A DNA stretch of 64,000 bases from Limonium bicolor (lineage: Eukaryota > Streptophyta > Magnoliopsida > Caryophyllales > Plumbaginaceae), in contig CM041778.1 in assembly GCA_023374045.1 (NCBI GenBank), positions 287,161,533 to 287,225,532 on the forward strand. The letters are read 5' to 3'. Position numbers and translations under genes: made by a program. The notes under the pieces were generated by a model that worked only from the letters and a program-made list of their open reading frames with translations, was not told where the DNA came from and searched no databases. Below are positions 10,815 through 23,164 of this stretch, in pieces (the first letter of the stretch is position 1; each line of letters starts with the position of its first letter).

Positions 10815-13035
10815 CATTTATACTACTTAAACTTAATTAAAAGCTTGTAAATGCATAAATAAAATGGCCTAAAATATATGGCCTTATTACAAACATTGTC
10901 TTGCAAAATAAATTACACATAAATGTCCCAAAATACATATAAATTTTCGGCCTCACCATATATTCTTCATGTATTTACCAAACTTCCACATAATGTCATA
11001 AATTTGACAATTATGCTTGTTTAATTAGTTATAAAATTTATTAAACCATTCCTTAAACATTTTAAGGTCAAATAAGACCTTATTATTCTTCTTCACTCAC
11101 GGCAATAGTATTAGAATTAGCTTAGAACATTTTTAACTTAGCAAAGTTAATGTTTAAGTGATTTATACATTGATTTAGCTTAGGTAATCCTTGTTTGAGT
11201 TCGCCACCTTAAGGAGAAATTCTCCACAACTTGTTTTACATGTTTTCAACAGAAACCAAGGCCTAGTTAGTCTCAAAGAAAGATCTAACCATAAGAAGTA
11301 ATTTAATGTAAGATTTAAGGCAAAAATCACCTTAAGAATGCAAGGAAAGTTCAAGATGGTTTCGACCTGAATCAAACACACCACAAGGTGTTAGATCCAC
11401 CATATTGACATAGGAAATAGCTAGATCTCAACAAGCTACCTTGTTATTAGGTTTTACCTTGGAAAATGCCTTAAAAGAGGGTATTTCCTTTGGATCTCGG
11501 CCATCCTTGCTCCAAATGGCTAATCAACAGATTCCACATGAAAAGGAGAAGAAGATGAGGCCATGACCAAAGTTTCACAGCCGAACTTGAAGGGAATCAA
11601 AAGATATGAGCTTAAAGCACATTTTTACCTTAAATGGTCAAGACTTGAACTTTCCTCCTTAGATCTGGTTATGTACGAAACCAATACTTCCTTTAACCTC
11701 CAAATCACTCTACATAGATGTATAGAAAAGGTTGGAGTGTAGATCAATGGAAAAAGGAAAGAAAGATGAAGAAAATGGGCATTTTTATGCCTTAGGAGCT
11801 TACCTAGAGCTTGAGCTCTCATCAATGGAGCTTGGGAACCTTACCTACGGTGGAGGGGAGCCAAATGGAGAGTTTGGCAGTGAGCTCCACGTTTGGAATG
11901 GAGCTAATGAGAGAAATGACCTAGTTTTTCCTTAAAACACATTTTTTTATGTTTTAAGTGACTTGATGACTCATCACCAATTGATTGGTGTTGAATAATT
12001 GAAGAGGAATCGGTGGAGACAAGAAGAGGGGGCAGCCATCCTTGATTGGGAAGGTAGGGTATGATTGATTCAAATTTGAATCAAAAATGAGATAATAATG
12101 TGACTTTTAGCAAAAGTGAAAGGTGACTCATCTTGCCTTGTCTTGTACTGCTTAGGAGCCACGAAATAAAAGGGGAAAGAGGAGCAAATGGAGGCTCCAA
12201 ATCGGCTGGCTCACATGGGGTAAGGTAAGTGGAGCCCACCTTTTTGTTTTATAAGGTAAAGTTTACTTTTTTGTTATTTTATGCAAAAGTAAGGGACTAT
12301 ATTTAATTGTCACATGTCTCTTGTCTCTTGGTCTGTTAAGAGACTTAATTATCTGATTTTATGTAGTCCATTTCGTGGTCAATGGTCAACATTGACCAAC
12401 TTAGTCAATGTTGACCCAAACGGGCCCCACATTAGGGTTTTATTAATATTTTAATATTAATTTTGTAAAAATTCGTAAATTTCTGGAATTAAATTCCTAA
12501 TATCATATAATATGATATTTTATTATATTTAAAGGTATTTATAACCTTTTAGCTCATTTAAAACCAATTTAGAAGGCGATTACACAAAAACGTGCTTTAA
12601 GGAGTTTTAGTGCACATTTTGTGTCGCCAGGTGTTTCTGAGCTTGGTTTTCTTTGAAAACGGTCTTGTTGTGTTCCTTACATGATATTTGATCATGTAAC
12701 TCAATTTTATATCATTTAGAGGTCATTAGACCTTTAAGGTTTCTTAGAGCACATTTTTGCCCTTTTTGACCTTGAAGCATGAAAGTGCTTGTTCTTTGTG
12801 TTGGAGTGTTGCCCAACAATTATAATATGTTTAGTAATGTGTTAATATGCTTAGTACAAATGTTTGGGTCCTACATAGTTCATTTGGGTATTTATTTACC
12901 CTTAACAGTCAAAGGGTGCAACATCTTGTTTTGTGTTGACCACTGTTGTTCTCAGTTGATTTTCTAAGGCATGTTTAGGCCTTAATTAATATGATTAGAT
13001 ATTTAATCCATGTTTAATAAGTTTGGGGTATTTCA

Positions 13036-14390
13036 CAACGTGTCCGCGGATATTAGCCCGGACAGAGACACGGACAAGAAGAAAGGATAGGCACGTCCGT
13101 GGAAAAAGACACGGACAAGACACGGACAAGAGAAGATTGGCTTGAGTCACGTCCGCGGATTTAAACCTGGACAAGGGACGGACTGAGCCATGACCGTGGC
13201 TTGTCCGCGGAAATAAACTCGGACAAGACTAAGGAGCAAGTGTGAGACGTCCGTGGAAATTAACCCGGACATAGAGGCGGACGCGTGTAAATTCCCAGAT
13301 CCAGATCCAATTACTTGACGCCCCGACCGTCTTCCCCAGTTTTCTTGCGGCGCCTGCAAACACATCTATCTACTATCAGCAATATCAGGCGCCGCCCCAT
13401 TCCATTCCTTGAAAATCTCACGTGGTGTTCCCTCTGCCTTCTTCCTCCTCCCTTCTTCTATAAAACCCAGGCTCCTCCAATCTTCTCCAGTCATCCCTTT
13501 CGAATCCAAATTTCATTATATTTCAGTTCTTTCTTTGTTCTTTGTTCATCAGCCTTACGCTGTTAGTTTCCAGAGAACCAATGAAGGAGTCGAATGGCCA
13601 ATTGTTCGTTCTTCTTCGTTGGTTCCGACTATTTTATTTCTTACGCTTGTTTTACTGTATAATTATGTGTGATTAATAAACCTAGCCTTCCCTAGTTAGG
13701 AATCAAGCCTATTTTATATAATTGTTTCATGTAAGCTTTCCAGTATAATTTATCTAGCAGTATTTTGATTCTTGTCCTTAATGTGCTTTAATCTTCTTGC
13801 AAATTATTAAAGTGATATTTGTAGCTCTTTGTTAAAATGCAGTGCTGAGACAAGGTTCTAGACATAGGAAGTCAAAATGGTTAGCGACTAGAAGCGTATT
13901 TGCGCCGTATAGGTTAACCAATCTCCAATAGGGATTATTAATAATGCGATTAATTTATTAATAACTTGAGCAAGGATTGCGCTTGTTATTTAAATTAATC
14001 AGGGTTTATTAGACAGGGAACGATCAATAAACTAATTAAGATTCTTGAGTTTATTGCTAAAGTGGGAAAGTTATATTAATATGATTAAATAAAATAGGTA
14101 AGCAGAGCAACCCGGGATGCTTCTTAAAAACACAAAAAGATTTATAATTTCTATTTATTTTCTGTTTTGATTAATTGTTTTAATTATTATCTTATGAGTT
14201 AACTGTTAATTTCACTCCCTAAAAAAGATAAAATCTGTTTATAGAAATCTCAGTCAATTTATTACACTATCAGTTATCCACAGCGAGGTCCCCAAGAGTA
14301 CGACAACCCACATATCCACTATTCCGCAAAACGATAGGTACACTGCCTAAGTGGTAGAAGTTGTAACACACTATTTCTCCCAACAAGTAT
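13036..14390 (+). mobile_element. Fragment B: truncated Athila/Tat-like LTR
   Basis: Not similar in base sequence to element A but with the same plan: five 22-bp GTCC-N14-GGAC boxes (13042-13063, 13095-13116, 13151-13172, 13203-13224, 13249-13270), then a TATA box TCTATAAAAC at about 13457, then a long AT-rich leader. The left end is cut by the TR1 insertion. I see no primer site on the right, so that limit is approximate. Short open frames at 13315-13672 span the promoter region and have no domain. Confidence 0.6.
13042..13270. repeat. Five 22-bp GTCC...GGAC boxes in fragment B
   Basis: Each box is exactly 22 bp from GTCC to GGAC; the left half is GTCCGCGG or GTCCGTGG and the right half ends in CCGGAC, TCGGAC, ACGGAC or CTGGAC. 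Spacing between boxes is irregular, about 46-56 bp. Confidence 0.85.
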
Positions 14391-16006
14391 CAATCTTGTT
14401 TAACTATCTATTTATGGTTATATTCACATTTATGCTGTTTGTATATTGTACAGCTTAATTAATATAAAATTATATGTACATTTTATAAATATCATAAGTA
14501 TAATTTTTATTAAATGCAATATATTAGGGTGAAGGTAAGAAGTATACCTCAATTTTCTAAAAGCTAATAGCTTTATTTGTTAATAGAAATCATTATCATA
14601 TTAGTTTGAATTCTTGTTTTGAAGAGATATGAGTATAATTTAGTAGTCCAATAATATTGAAAAAAGAAGTATTTTTATTGTTAGTATTAGTTACCAATAA
14701 CTTCAATTAATTATATTAATTTATAATTATATAATTATATTTTGAATAGTTCAATATAAATATACCTACAAAAACATATTGTTATTTCTATTCATGTTTT
14801 TTTTTCAAATATTTATTATAGTTTGGTGAAATTAAATAACAAAAATGTTAGAAGTAATTTAGAAATAAAAATTTGAAATTATCCTACAAATTTAAAAGGT
14901 GTAACTCGGTATGCGCCAAGATACGTCCCCGATATGTCGTGGTCGTGTCTTTAAGGGTAACAAAATGAATTACAAATTATGTACCTAGGTATGGTAGAAG
15001 AGTACAAGTAATTTAAACTGGAATCTCTTATTCAATTGGGACTTACTCCTTGCAATTACTCAATCTCCCTCCACCTTACCTATGGAGTGCGAGACAGTTT
15101 AAGACTTACCACCGAAGCCCTCTTACCCTGGTCGACCTATCGACTGATAGTCTCCCAACAAGCCACAACTGCTCCCCAACTATCCTAGAGTCTCCCAGCA
15201 GTTCCACAAAATGCTCCCAAACTATCATATCTACACTTTGTTCTCAACATTTGTGTTTTACCCGTCCCACACACTCACCCTCACTTAGACCCACTCACTC
15301 AATGATACTGAAACTTATACTTAAGCTCAGCTCATACAAGTTCAATGCTCCCTAGTCTCTATATTGGAATTGAGTGTTCAACTTGCTTGTTTTACAAATG
15401 TGTTCAGAACTACATATATAGAGATCAAGCTGTTGGTGGCTGGTTTACCTCTACTATCTTCACTAGCCACTTGGAATTTCTTGCCTCTTATTGGTTGAGC
15501 TCTTGCTCGTCTGGACATATAGGCGACCCGTGGAAGACAATCAGTGGTCACCCGAGAGGTGATTATGGGCGCCGACCATAAGTTGCTCCTAATTAACTTT
15601 TGCAAGTTGGAAACTCACTTGTCTTCACTTGGAGGCTTCAACTATTGTCTCCAACAATGATTAGCTGAAGATGTATACTTGTAGCCTTTGCATAGATGCT
15701 TCTCATTGGCTACCGAAAGACAAGTGTTGGTGCAAGTTGTACCCGACACAGTAGTTTTCAAGTAATGATCATGTCTTTCCAAGAAATTCACTTCATCAGT
15801 CATGTCATTAGTTTTGTTGTGAGGTTAAGTCATCTTGGAGCTTCGCCCTGAGTGCTTGTGGACATGTACCCGACATGTTAGGCATTGATCAAACAATAAG
15901 AATCCACTTGTAAACAAGCGATTATGATAATCCTAGTTCCTGAAATACTTGAGCAAACGTTAAACCAACAAGGAAGGTTTGCTATCATCATAACCTAAAG
16001 GAACTC
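14391..16006. other. Unassigned intergenic or degraded repeat DNA
   Basis: 14391-14900 is very AT-rich with nothing recognisable. 14900-16006 has more mixed composition and short open frames (15050-15355, 15345-15581) with no domain I know. It may be a decayed element, but I see no terminal repeats, primer site or coding motif that would prove it. Confidence 0.5.
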
Positions 16007-16345
16007 CACTAGGAAAGAAAACATTTATAACACACCTTTTATAACACGATTCTAATGCAAATAGTGTTATATAACTTATATAACACGGTTATTACAACTA
16101 TCCGTGTTAAGAACCTAGGGCGGAAGAATTTTATATATAACACTTTATGTAACACGGTTGTTTATAATGGTGTTATATTATTGAATTTTATAACATGGGT
16201 GGCACGAACCATGTTGTATTATGTGGTTTACAACACGGTTATGATGTTAAATAGTGTTGTATACTGTCGTGGCAAAATAGAGAAATATTTCGCTGGATTT
16301 ACAACGCGATTAAGTGTTATAACCGTGTTGTAAATTGTCCCTGTT
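16007..16345 (+). mobile_element. Possible CACTA transposon end
   Basis: Starts CACTAGGAAAGAAAAC and is followed by many copies, in both orientations, of a motif like ATAACACGGTTAT (for example about 16035, 16080, 16155, 16235, 16315). En/Spm-like CACTA elements have a CACTA terminus and sub-terminal repeats of a short motif, so one end of such an element fits. I cannot find the opposite end (a TAGTG terminus), so it is a fragment or a misreading. Confidence 0.4.
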
Positions 16346-16908
16346 CCTCTATCTTCAGAGTTCAAACACACCTTTTAGCTCCTTCCATAGACCACTACCA
16401 TCTTTGCGTTCAGAGCATTGTTTTGAGGGAAGGAAAGCGTGGTTGACAAACCAATCATTGGATTCACTAGAGTGCTTTTATCAAATGACCGTTTGTGGCC
16501 GGCGTCAAACTAATGGGAGAACCCCTAATTGCTTCGTGCCCGTGGTCTCACTGACACTCGTGACCTAAGGGCAAGCACTAAGCACAACATGCCCAAGCTA
16601 TTAGAGTTGCTACCAAGCCACTGTGGCAGCATGCGTGCCTAAGGCATGCCCGGTCCTCATCAAGCCCGAATGGATGTCCTTCACTACACCCGCACATTCG
16701 GCCCTTGCAAGAGTCACAAGTTGACACTACTCAGCTCGGCCAAGTCCAACGCATCACGCACTTCAACCGATGCCCACCCCTCGTACCTTTATCCTCTAAG
16801 GGTCTCAAGGACCGTGGAACTTAAGGGACTAAGTCAAAGCGACAATCAAGTACGGGACTGACAAAAAATCCAGCACAAGTTTACGCGGGCACCAACTGAA
16901 GGGTAAAT
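16346..16908. other. Unassigned sequence
   Basis: Less AT-rich than its surroundings. It contains a 71-codon open frame (16646-16861) and others with no recognisable domain. It could be the interior of the CACTA-like fragment or a captured gene piece. Nothing here settles it. Confidence 0.35.
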
Positions 16909-18438
16909 GATAAGTGTGAAATATGCATGGTTTTAGTGGTTTGAAATGCTCAATTTTCATACTTGCATTGATAATATTCCACACTTATCTTATGCTTTCC
17001 CATTGGTTTCTTCTTCAATAAGAATTTATACCTTTTTGTGTGTCAAATGCAAAGAAAAGCCAAGGAAATGGTACAATATCTCATGAGGGTGATGATGCTA
17101 CAAACGGGGATCAGATTATATTGGAGCCAAAACGAATATTTTAGAGGCTTTTGAAGCTTTGTCTGAACTTGTGTCTGAACATCCATATTAGGACACAAGT
17201 CGAGAGTTCCATATTCATCCCGATGAACTGTCCGAACTTGTATGTTCAAACACAATTCAAGATCTGCGCAATCGAAGCCAGATCCACTCTCTAGAACAAG
17301 GTGTCCGAACATTGATGTTCGGACACATGTTTGGACGTAGCATATTCTACAGCAAAAAGTGCTACATTTTGAAGATAAGAAGGGGGAGAAAAGCTTATAA
17401 CTAACCTAATCAGAGGAGGAAAGGTATCAAGAGATTTATTACGACATTCTTGACTCAAAACTATGCTCCTCAACGATGCTCATACTCCCATCTCCTTCAA
17501 CCTCAGCATCAGCCTCAATCACATTCATCTCATGAATCATCATCACTGTTATGGAGCATTGTCAGAAGTGAGTCAACCACCATCTTCAACCTCCTGCCAA
17601 CAAATCTTCGAATTTGGATAACAAGTGGATTTGGGAGTTTTTCTTTCTCTTGATGAATTCTCTTCCAATTATATTTATTTGTTTCGTTAGTATGTTTGGC
17701 AAGAGTGGAATTACTCTAGGGGAGGGTTATTGGTAATGGATGCGAATTAGCATAGTATTTCTGTAATTTGGATATGAGATTTTCATCGGATTGTTTCTAG
17801 ATTCATGTATAACATTCATCTTCTCTATTAATATCATGAGTTTCTAGAGTTATTTTATGAATCTTGTTAAGTTCAGATCAGGTGATTAACAAGAAGTTTG
17901 AATTAATCTAAATATTTGTGGAAAATTAGGCGGATAGACAAGTTTTCACTACAATTGCTATAATTCTACATTCTTAATCCACCTATATATGTTTTGTCTA
18001 TTTCTAGATTAGAACCGACATGTTCTGATAGGTGAGCTATTCTTTATCTAGGATTTAGAATTGAAGAGAGTATAAAGAATTGGCCAATCCATATCTCATA
18101 ATAAAACTGTAGGATTTGCTTATTATATCTAGTGTAGAACAACCCAAACCCGGAGTTCCATTCATTTGATTCAACTTTATCCTTTAATGTCATTAATTGC
18201 TTAAGTTAAATCTTGATTTGCCTTTAGTCAATTAAACCATAAAAACAATTTACAACCCCATGAATTTCTAGTTTTCTTAGGAGTAGACTTATTTTTTTTC
18301 AAGTCCCATGGATTCGATACCTGGTTACTTTATTTTTATACTATAGTGACCGGGATTATTGCAACCCGACAGGAATTTGATTTATTATTTTCTATGTCCA
18401 GTTACGTAGTTTCTAGTATATCAAAATCTCTGTTTGCA
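16909..18438 (+). repeat. Element C 5' LTR (Athila/Tat-like)
   Basis: Begins TGATAAGTGTGAAATATG and ends TTTGCA beside a tRNA-Asp-type primer site, so it is a 5' LTR of about 1.53 kb. It shares the start (TGATAAGTGT) and general layout with element A but is otherwise dissimilar. It holds three 22-bp boxes (17173-17194, 17230-17251, 17303-17324). No second LTR is present: the element is cut at the MULE. Confidence 0.75.
17173..17324. repeat. 22-bp GTCC...GGAC boxes in the element C LTR
   Basis: 17303-17324 reads GTCCGAAC, six spacer bases, then GTTCGGAC: a perfect 8-bp palindrome arm pair of 22 bp. 17173-17194 and 17230-17251 are diverged copies of the same length. Confidence 0.75.
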
Positions 18439-18766
18439 AGCCGTTGCCGGGGACTTGACTTTGTCTAGTCCTTTGCCTTGGTTGTCAATTATTTTAATTT
18501 TATTTTACTTTATTATATATTATCTTTATTTATTTTGTTCTAGTTATATTTGTTTGTTTTACTTTATTTTATTTTTGTTATTGATTTTTTTCTTGTTTTA
18601 TTTCATAATAATTTTAATTTTATGTTTATAGTTTTATTTTTAACATTTATTTTAATTTATTTATGTCTCTTAGTTTTTTAATTTATTTTCGTAATTTTTC
18701 CAGTTCTTGTGTTTATATGGATTTCGTCATAATTTTAATTTGACTATTCTTAGTGGTTTATATTTT
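18439..18766 (+). mobile_element. Element C: shortened tRNA-Asp primer site and start of interior
   Basis: GCCGTTGCCGGGGA (18440-18453) is the downstream part of the tRNA-Asp primer site; the first four bases, TGGC, are missing. An imperfect hairpin follows: GGACT-t-GAC (18451-18459), loop TTT, GTC-t-AGTCC (18463-18471), overlapping the last primer-site bases as in element A. The rest is T-rich, non-coding and ends abruptly at the MULE. Confidence 0.65.
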
Positions 18767-18853
18767 GGGTTGCTATTCGTAGTACAAAATTACTAATCAC
18801 CGCAGTACAAATTTTTTTAATTCATATTGACGTTGTACACATGTAATAATGTC
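18767..18853 (+). repeat. MULE left terminal inverted repeat
   Basis: GGGTTGCTATTCG at 18767 starts a stretch that matches, inverted and with few mismatches, 29669-29754. Long inverted ends are normal for MULEs. Confidence 0.88.
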
Positions 18854-19965
18854 GTGTTGTAACTCTTGTTTTTTAAAAAATAATTTCTTGAGCGTAAACA
18901 GTAAAAAACACTCTGATTGTTACAAAACATTATAAACCCGTATAAAAGACGTTAAACCCTTTTTAATCGCATTTAAATGTTATAATTGTGACTCCACATA
19001 AGTTAATGACATTTTATGTTGTGTTTGACTAAATTACAAACATTATTAAACTTTCAGAACGGTGTATTGAAATCGCAGTTGAAAACGTCAATTTCGGGCA
19101 AAAAACGCTCATACTATATATAGCCTAACCTTCCTTGGATTATTCATTTCTTACTTCTTCACTCTCTCTCCTCTATCTCTCTTCCTTAAGAAGCTCTCTT
19201 CTGTCTGCCGGAGCCGCCACCGGAGCCGCCACCCGTCGCTGCCAACCACCGCCGGACCACCGTTGGAAACATTTTCCGGTGAGTTTTTCAATTTTTTTTT
19301 TGCAACTTATAGATTTTGGTGTCCTGAGTATGAATTTGGTGTTAGTTTTTTGAAATTCAACATCATTTGAACTAGATCTAGCATGAAAAATTCGAAAATA
19401 TTCAAAGAAAAAGAGAAGGCTGGGCGAGGACTGGCGCTGCTCGATCTGCGCTAGGGCGAGCACCGCCTCTGCTCTACCCGGAGACGCGTGAGGAGTCCTG
19501 CTGCTTGAGTTGGAGAAGGGCGATGACCGGAGCTGCTCGCGTCGGGTGCAGGCGAGGACCGGAGCTGCTCGACCTATGTGTGCGGGCGCCCGATGACGGA
19601 GGCGAGGATCTGGGATGCTCGAGTCGGGTTGGTGCAAGGAGCGTTGGTGCTCGAGTCGGAGACGCGCGAGGAGCTGCAGTACTCGACGCTGGAGCAGTAG
19701 AGGAGCGGTGGTGCTCGAGTCGAAGACGGGCGAGTTGCAGCGCTGCTCAACCCAGTGTTTTTTTTTGAATTATAATATTTTGAATGATTTTTAAATGTTT
19801 TAATTTGTTTATTTTTTAATTCTAATATTGTGAATGATTTTTAAATGTTTTAATTAGTTTTTTTTAATTCTAATAAATATTGTGAATCATTTATAAATGT
19901 TTGAATTTTTTTTTGAATTGTAATAATGTGAATGATATGATTATAAATGTTGGAATTTTTATGTT
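18854..19965 (+). other. MULE left leader: promoter, GC-rich repeats, AT-rich repeats
   Basis: A TATA box CTATATATAG (about 19114-19123) is followed by a pyrimidine-rich leader and a possible intron donor (GTGAGT, about 19280). 19420-19750 is GC-rich with loose repeats of a GCTCGAGTCGG-like phrase and the only high-GC patch of the element. 19765-19950 has about four copies of a roughly 50-bp AT-rich unit (GAATGATTTTTAAATG). A matching acceptor, TATGCAG at about 20001, suggests a spliced leader for the PMD gene. Confidence 0.55.
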
Positions 19966-22470
19966 ATGAATGAGGAATATAACTGTGTGATATTCGTATG
20001 CAGTGATGGATCGTCTGAAAAAACAGTGAAACATGTATACTCGAAGAGGAAGAATAAAGACCGGGGTACGGAGCAGCCTATGACGGCCTCGTACCGTCAT
20101 CGTGCACATGCTCCTGGTGAAGGGCCGAGTGATCCTGCCCCCCGCATGGAAGTAGCACACCATTCATCGTTCTATCCGGGTCAATCTTTCAATGACCCGG
20201 TGTTTCAAGTACCAGCACCACCAATGGTAACGGAGGATGACTCGGCGGTGTTCGATATACCGAGGAGACGCATGCCAGTGGTGTCAACATCCAGTAGTGC
20301 TTGGTCTGACAGATCACTGCACAGCGCTAGCTACAATATCTCGGGGGAAGCAAGCCACCAGATTGCTCCGTTAGAAGCTCAGACGTCAGGCGGTGGTAGT
20401 TCATCACGTCCACCACGCCCATCACCCGCCCATGCTGATGAGGACCATGTGATGACTGAGTGTTCGCCACATGCTGATGACGATGGTCGTGGTGCTGATG
20501 ATGAGGACTCACCCGACGTCGATGAGGAGCAGGATAATGAAGATGATGAAGTCATGGATAAGGAGGATGACACTAACGAGGAAGCAGCGCTAGCGATGGT
20601 TCCAGTCAATCCTACCTCTTGGAAGTTGACAGAGATGCCAGTTCCTGGCGGTCCACTACTCACTAGTGTTATTACTAGCTTCGGGGGTCATGTAGCGCTT
20701 GACTTATGGACCTCGACTAAGGTATGTTCTCTATCTTCTCCTGTATTTGATCATTTAAATCATACAACGTTTTGTAAGTGTTGAATATTGGTCATTATAT
20801 AGGATCATGGGGTTTTGAGTTTAAAATCCCATAGGGTGATGCTTACATGCTGGCCAAAAGATCAAGTTACCTGCAAAAGAGCATGGAACATGCTTAAGTA
20901 TTCTGGTATAGAGCACCTACATGATATTACGATGCCATACAACAATATGTCCCTCATCAGTGCTTTTGTGGAGAGGTGGTAGCCTGATACAAACTCATTC
21001 CATATGCCGTTCGGTGAGATGACAATTACCCTGCATGATGTGTGGATGATACTGCAAATCCCCATCGTCGTTCGTCCATTGATAGGGGAGATGTCGAAGG
21101 AGGTAATAGCTGATTGTCTTGATTTTGGAGGAGATGTTGAGACTATGACAGAGACACTGTGGAATACCGGTGCTGCATCGATTGCGAGCTTGTTGCAGCA
21201 CTGTAGGGATGAACCTGAAGACCCAATGAAGCAGGCATGTAGTTGGTCGTATCATTTGATCGGTACCACCATATTAGCTGGAAAATCAAATGGTCATCTG
21301 AGTCCAAAACTGTTCTCGTTAGTAGCTCCCATGAAGAAAGCTACCAAGCTTCGTAAATATGCAAGGGGAGCTGGTACTCTTGCATGGTTATATCGCCAGC
21401 TTGGGATAGCCTCTTGTGCCAGCTCCAGTGGGATAGCTGGTTCTATGACGTTACTTGAGGTATGTGTCCTAATGTGCATTTAGTATATGATAACTCACTG
21501 AGTATTAATAATTGGTACTGCTCAATCATTCTAGTGTTTTATATGCACAGTGCTGGATTTATGCGTCCCTTCCTACATTAAGACCAGCGATTAGCCCAGA
21601 CTGGCGCTTTAATGATGATAGACCTTGGGCTCTAAGATGGGTGAGATCTACCTCTTAAGTGTAGGATCATCGTTCACTGCAAGGCTATCGTGAGCATCTA
21701 GATGCTTTGACTGCTGCAAATGTAAGTGTTTGTAGTTGCTAACACATTGAACCATTATTATTTGTCTTTCGTTGTTGGTTACATCTTACTATTTATGTTC
21801 ATTGTAGATTGATTGGTTGCCCTACGGTCGGGATAATGTTAATGTTCATGGAGGGCGCACATGGTATAGAGGTAACATACAGGTTATGGGGTTGAATGAG
21901 CCATACTTGCCTGGGCGTTGTCTGCGCCAATTTGGTTACATTCAGGGTATCCTTGAACCTCCTATTAGACCCAACCCAAGGATTGAAAAAAGAGGAAAAA
22001 CCCCACCCTACACCTGTGTATACCCCCCATGTATAGTTTATGGGAAAACACTCCTAAATTGCTGGTTCCAGGGTATACACCCACAAATGCGCGGTTGCAT
22101 GCTTGCGACCCACTCTACCTAGATTGGTACACCAAGCATACACACCCGAAGATCCTAAACCCTGAGAGTTATCAGACCACCCTGGTTCATCGTCCAGATC
22201 CCTGTCTAGTAAGTCATATTTTTATACTACTTCATCACATATCACTTTTATTTTTTATGTGTACTTACCTGACCAAGTGTGTTACAGCTACTATCTGAGG
22301 CAAGTGAGCTTGCACGCCCGTACTACCAAGAGAACAATGCATGGGACTGGTCATACTATTGTCAGAGGATGCCAGAAGAAGAACAAAGGGCTGCAACTCA
22401 TGGTCTTGAGGATGTGTTCAGCTCTTTATACATATGGGATAGTTACCAGCGCCAGCACGGTGCACCCTAG
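19966..22470 (+). pseudogene. Plant mobile domain (PMD, MAIN/MAIL-like) protein, decayed
   Basis: PMD proteins are plant proteins related to MAIN/MAIL1; cellular ones work with the phosphatase PP7L in gene expression and transposon silencing, and others ride in transposons. Exons by GT-AG signals and protein fit: about 19966-20721, 20803-21459, 21551-21721, 21808-22208, 22288-22470. The first codes for a Ser-rich then very acidic region (DDEDSPDVDEEQDNEDDEV). The second has the family phrases FHMPFGEMTITLHDVWMIL and GTLAWLYRQL; later ones have IDWLPYGRD and PYLPGRCLRQFG. Stops lie in exon 2 (TGG-TAG, near 20982) and exon 3 (TAA and TAG near 21657-21664), and a frameshift in exon 4 near 22020. 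The start is uncertain: ATG 19966 precedes a possible acceptor at 20001. Confidence 0.8.
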
Positions 22471-23164
22471 TGGTTGTCATCTTGGATTTGGATGTAATAA
22501 ACTTTAGTATCATCTTGGAACTATTTTTTGTCTTCCATTTTTACTTGGTGTGTTAGACGCTAGTACAATTTGTGTGGTTGTAGTTTTTTTCTAGTGGACT
22601 TGGTGATGGTGGAATTATTGCTGACAATGCTGGTGACCTTGTTGATGATCTATTGGTTGATTTTGTGGAGGTTCTTAGAACTAGTGGAGATAAGAAAAAC
22701 AGGGGAGACTATGCCAAATTTTTTCTAGAAATGCATCGTTTCTGCAGTGCTTTAAAATCTACAAGATTGTAGCTTGATGATTGGAGAGCAAGCACGTATA
22801 TGTCACGAGAAAGTGAATAACTATCTAACATTTACCAAAGATTGGTAGAAGAAGAATTTGGTAGAATTTGGTGTCGTCACACAATGCATGGCTCCTTTCA
22901 AAGTTAACGATCAGTATTTGACAAATGTGCTTCTTAAGATCAATGCCAATCTAGTTGGTCTAAATTCTTTGTTGGTCGTTGAGTGTTCTCAGGAATGATA
23001 GTGTTGAAATGAAATATCTAACATGTACCAAAGAATGAATATGTCACGAGAAACGAATATATCAAAATGTAGAAATTCCTAAGAAAGAAAAGATGTGTGG
23101 CCAGCTTCAAATTCCATTCTAGGCGAAGGAAGCGTACCAAACACACCATGGAGAAGTTGATGAT
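22471..23164. other. MULE spacer between PMD gene and tandem array
   Basis: AT-rich, non-coding. It includes the 3' flank of the PMD gene and a direct echo of the phrase 'agaatgaatatgtcacgagaaa' type near 22797 and 23038. I see no domain or RNA gene. Confidence 0.5.

Larger units (their letters stand above)
1..13035 (-). mobile_element. TR1: partial gag-only LTR retrotransposon (Tekay-related), left part outside window
   Basis: Minus-strand element running off the left edge. Reading leftward from 13035 it has a 5' LTR (13035 to 2219, interrupted by element A), a tRNA-Met-type primer site just inside it (near 2205-2214), a gag pseudogene (1999-595) and 3' non-coding interior (594-1). It is a close relative of TR2, which is complete in this window and sets the borders. 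The 3' LTR is not in the window. The PBS hairpin found in TR2 is broken here: 15 bases carrying the second arm are replaced by two. Confidence 0.88.
2219..13035 (-). repeat. TR1 5' LTR, interrupted by element A
   Basis: On the minus strand the LTR begins TGAAATACCCCAAAC-like at 13035 and ends GGGGTGTTACA at 2219. Taking out element A and one copy of its target duplication leaves about 5.63 kb, like the 5.65 and 5.51-kb LTRs of TR2. It is AT-rich throughout with no believable coding frame. A hairpin (TCAGCG/CGCTGA) lies near 2609. The flank at 13036 (CAACG) would be half of the target duplication; the other half is off the left edge. Confidence 0.85.

Noticed and set aside
19173..19768. 154- and 87-codon frames in the GC-rich part of the MULE leader
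   Set aside because: Low-complexity, Arg/Ser/Ala-rich in every frame because of GC-rich repeats; no domain.
20379..20663. Serine-rich frame on the minus strand
   Set aside because: Mirror of the Asp/Glu-rich acidic stretch of the PMD gene.
19966..22470. PMD gene as a host gene next to a transposon
   Set aside because: It lies inside the MULE inverted ends, on the same strand, with stops in two exons.
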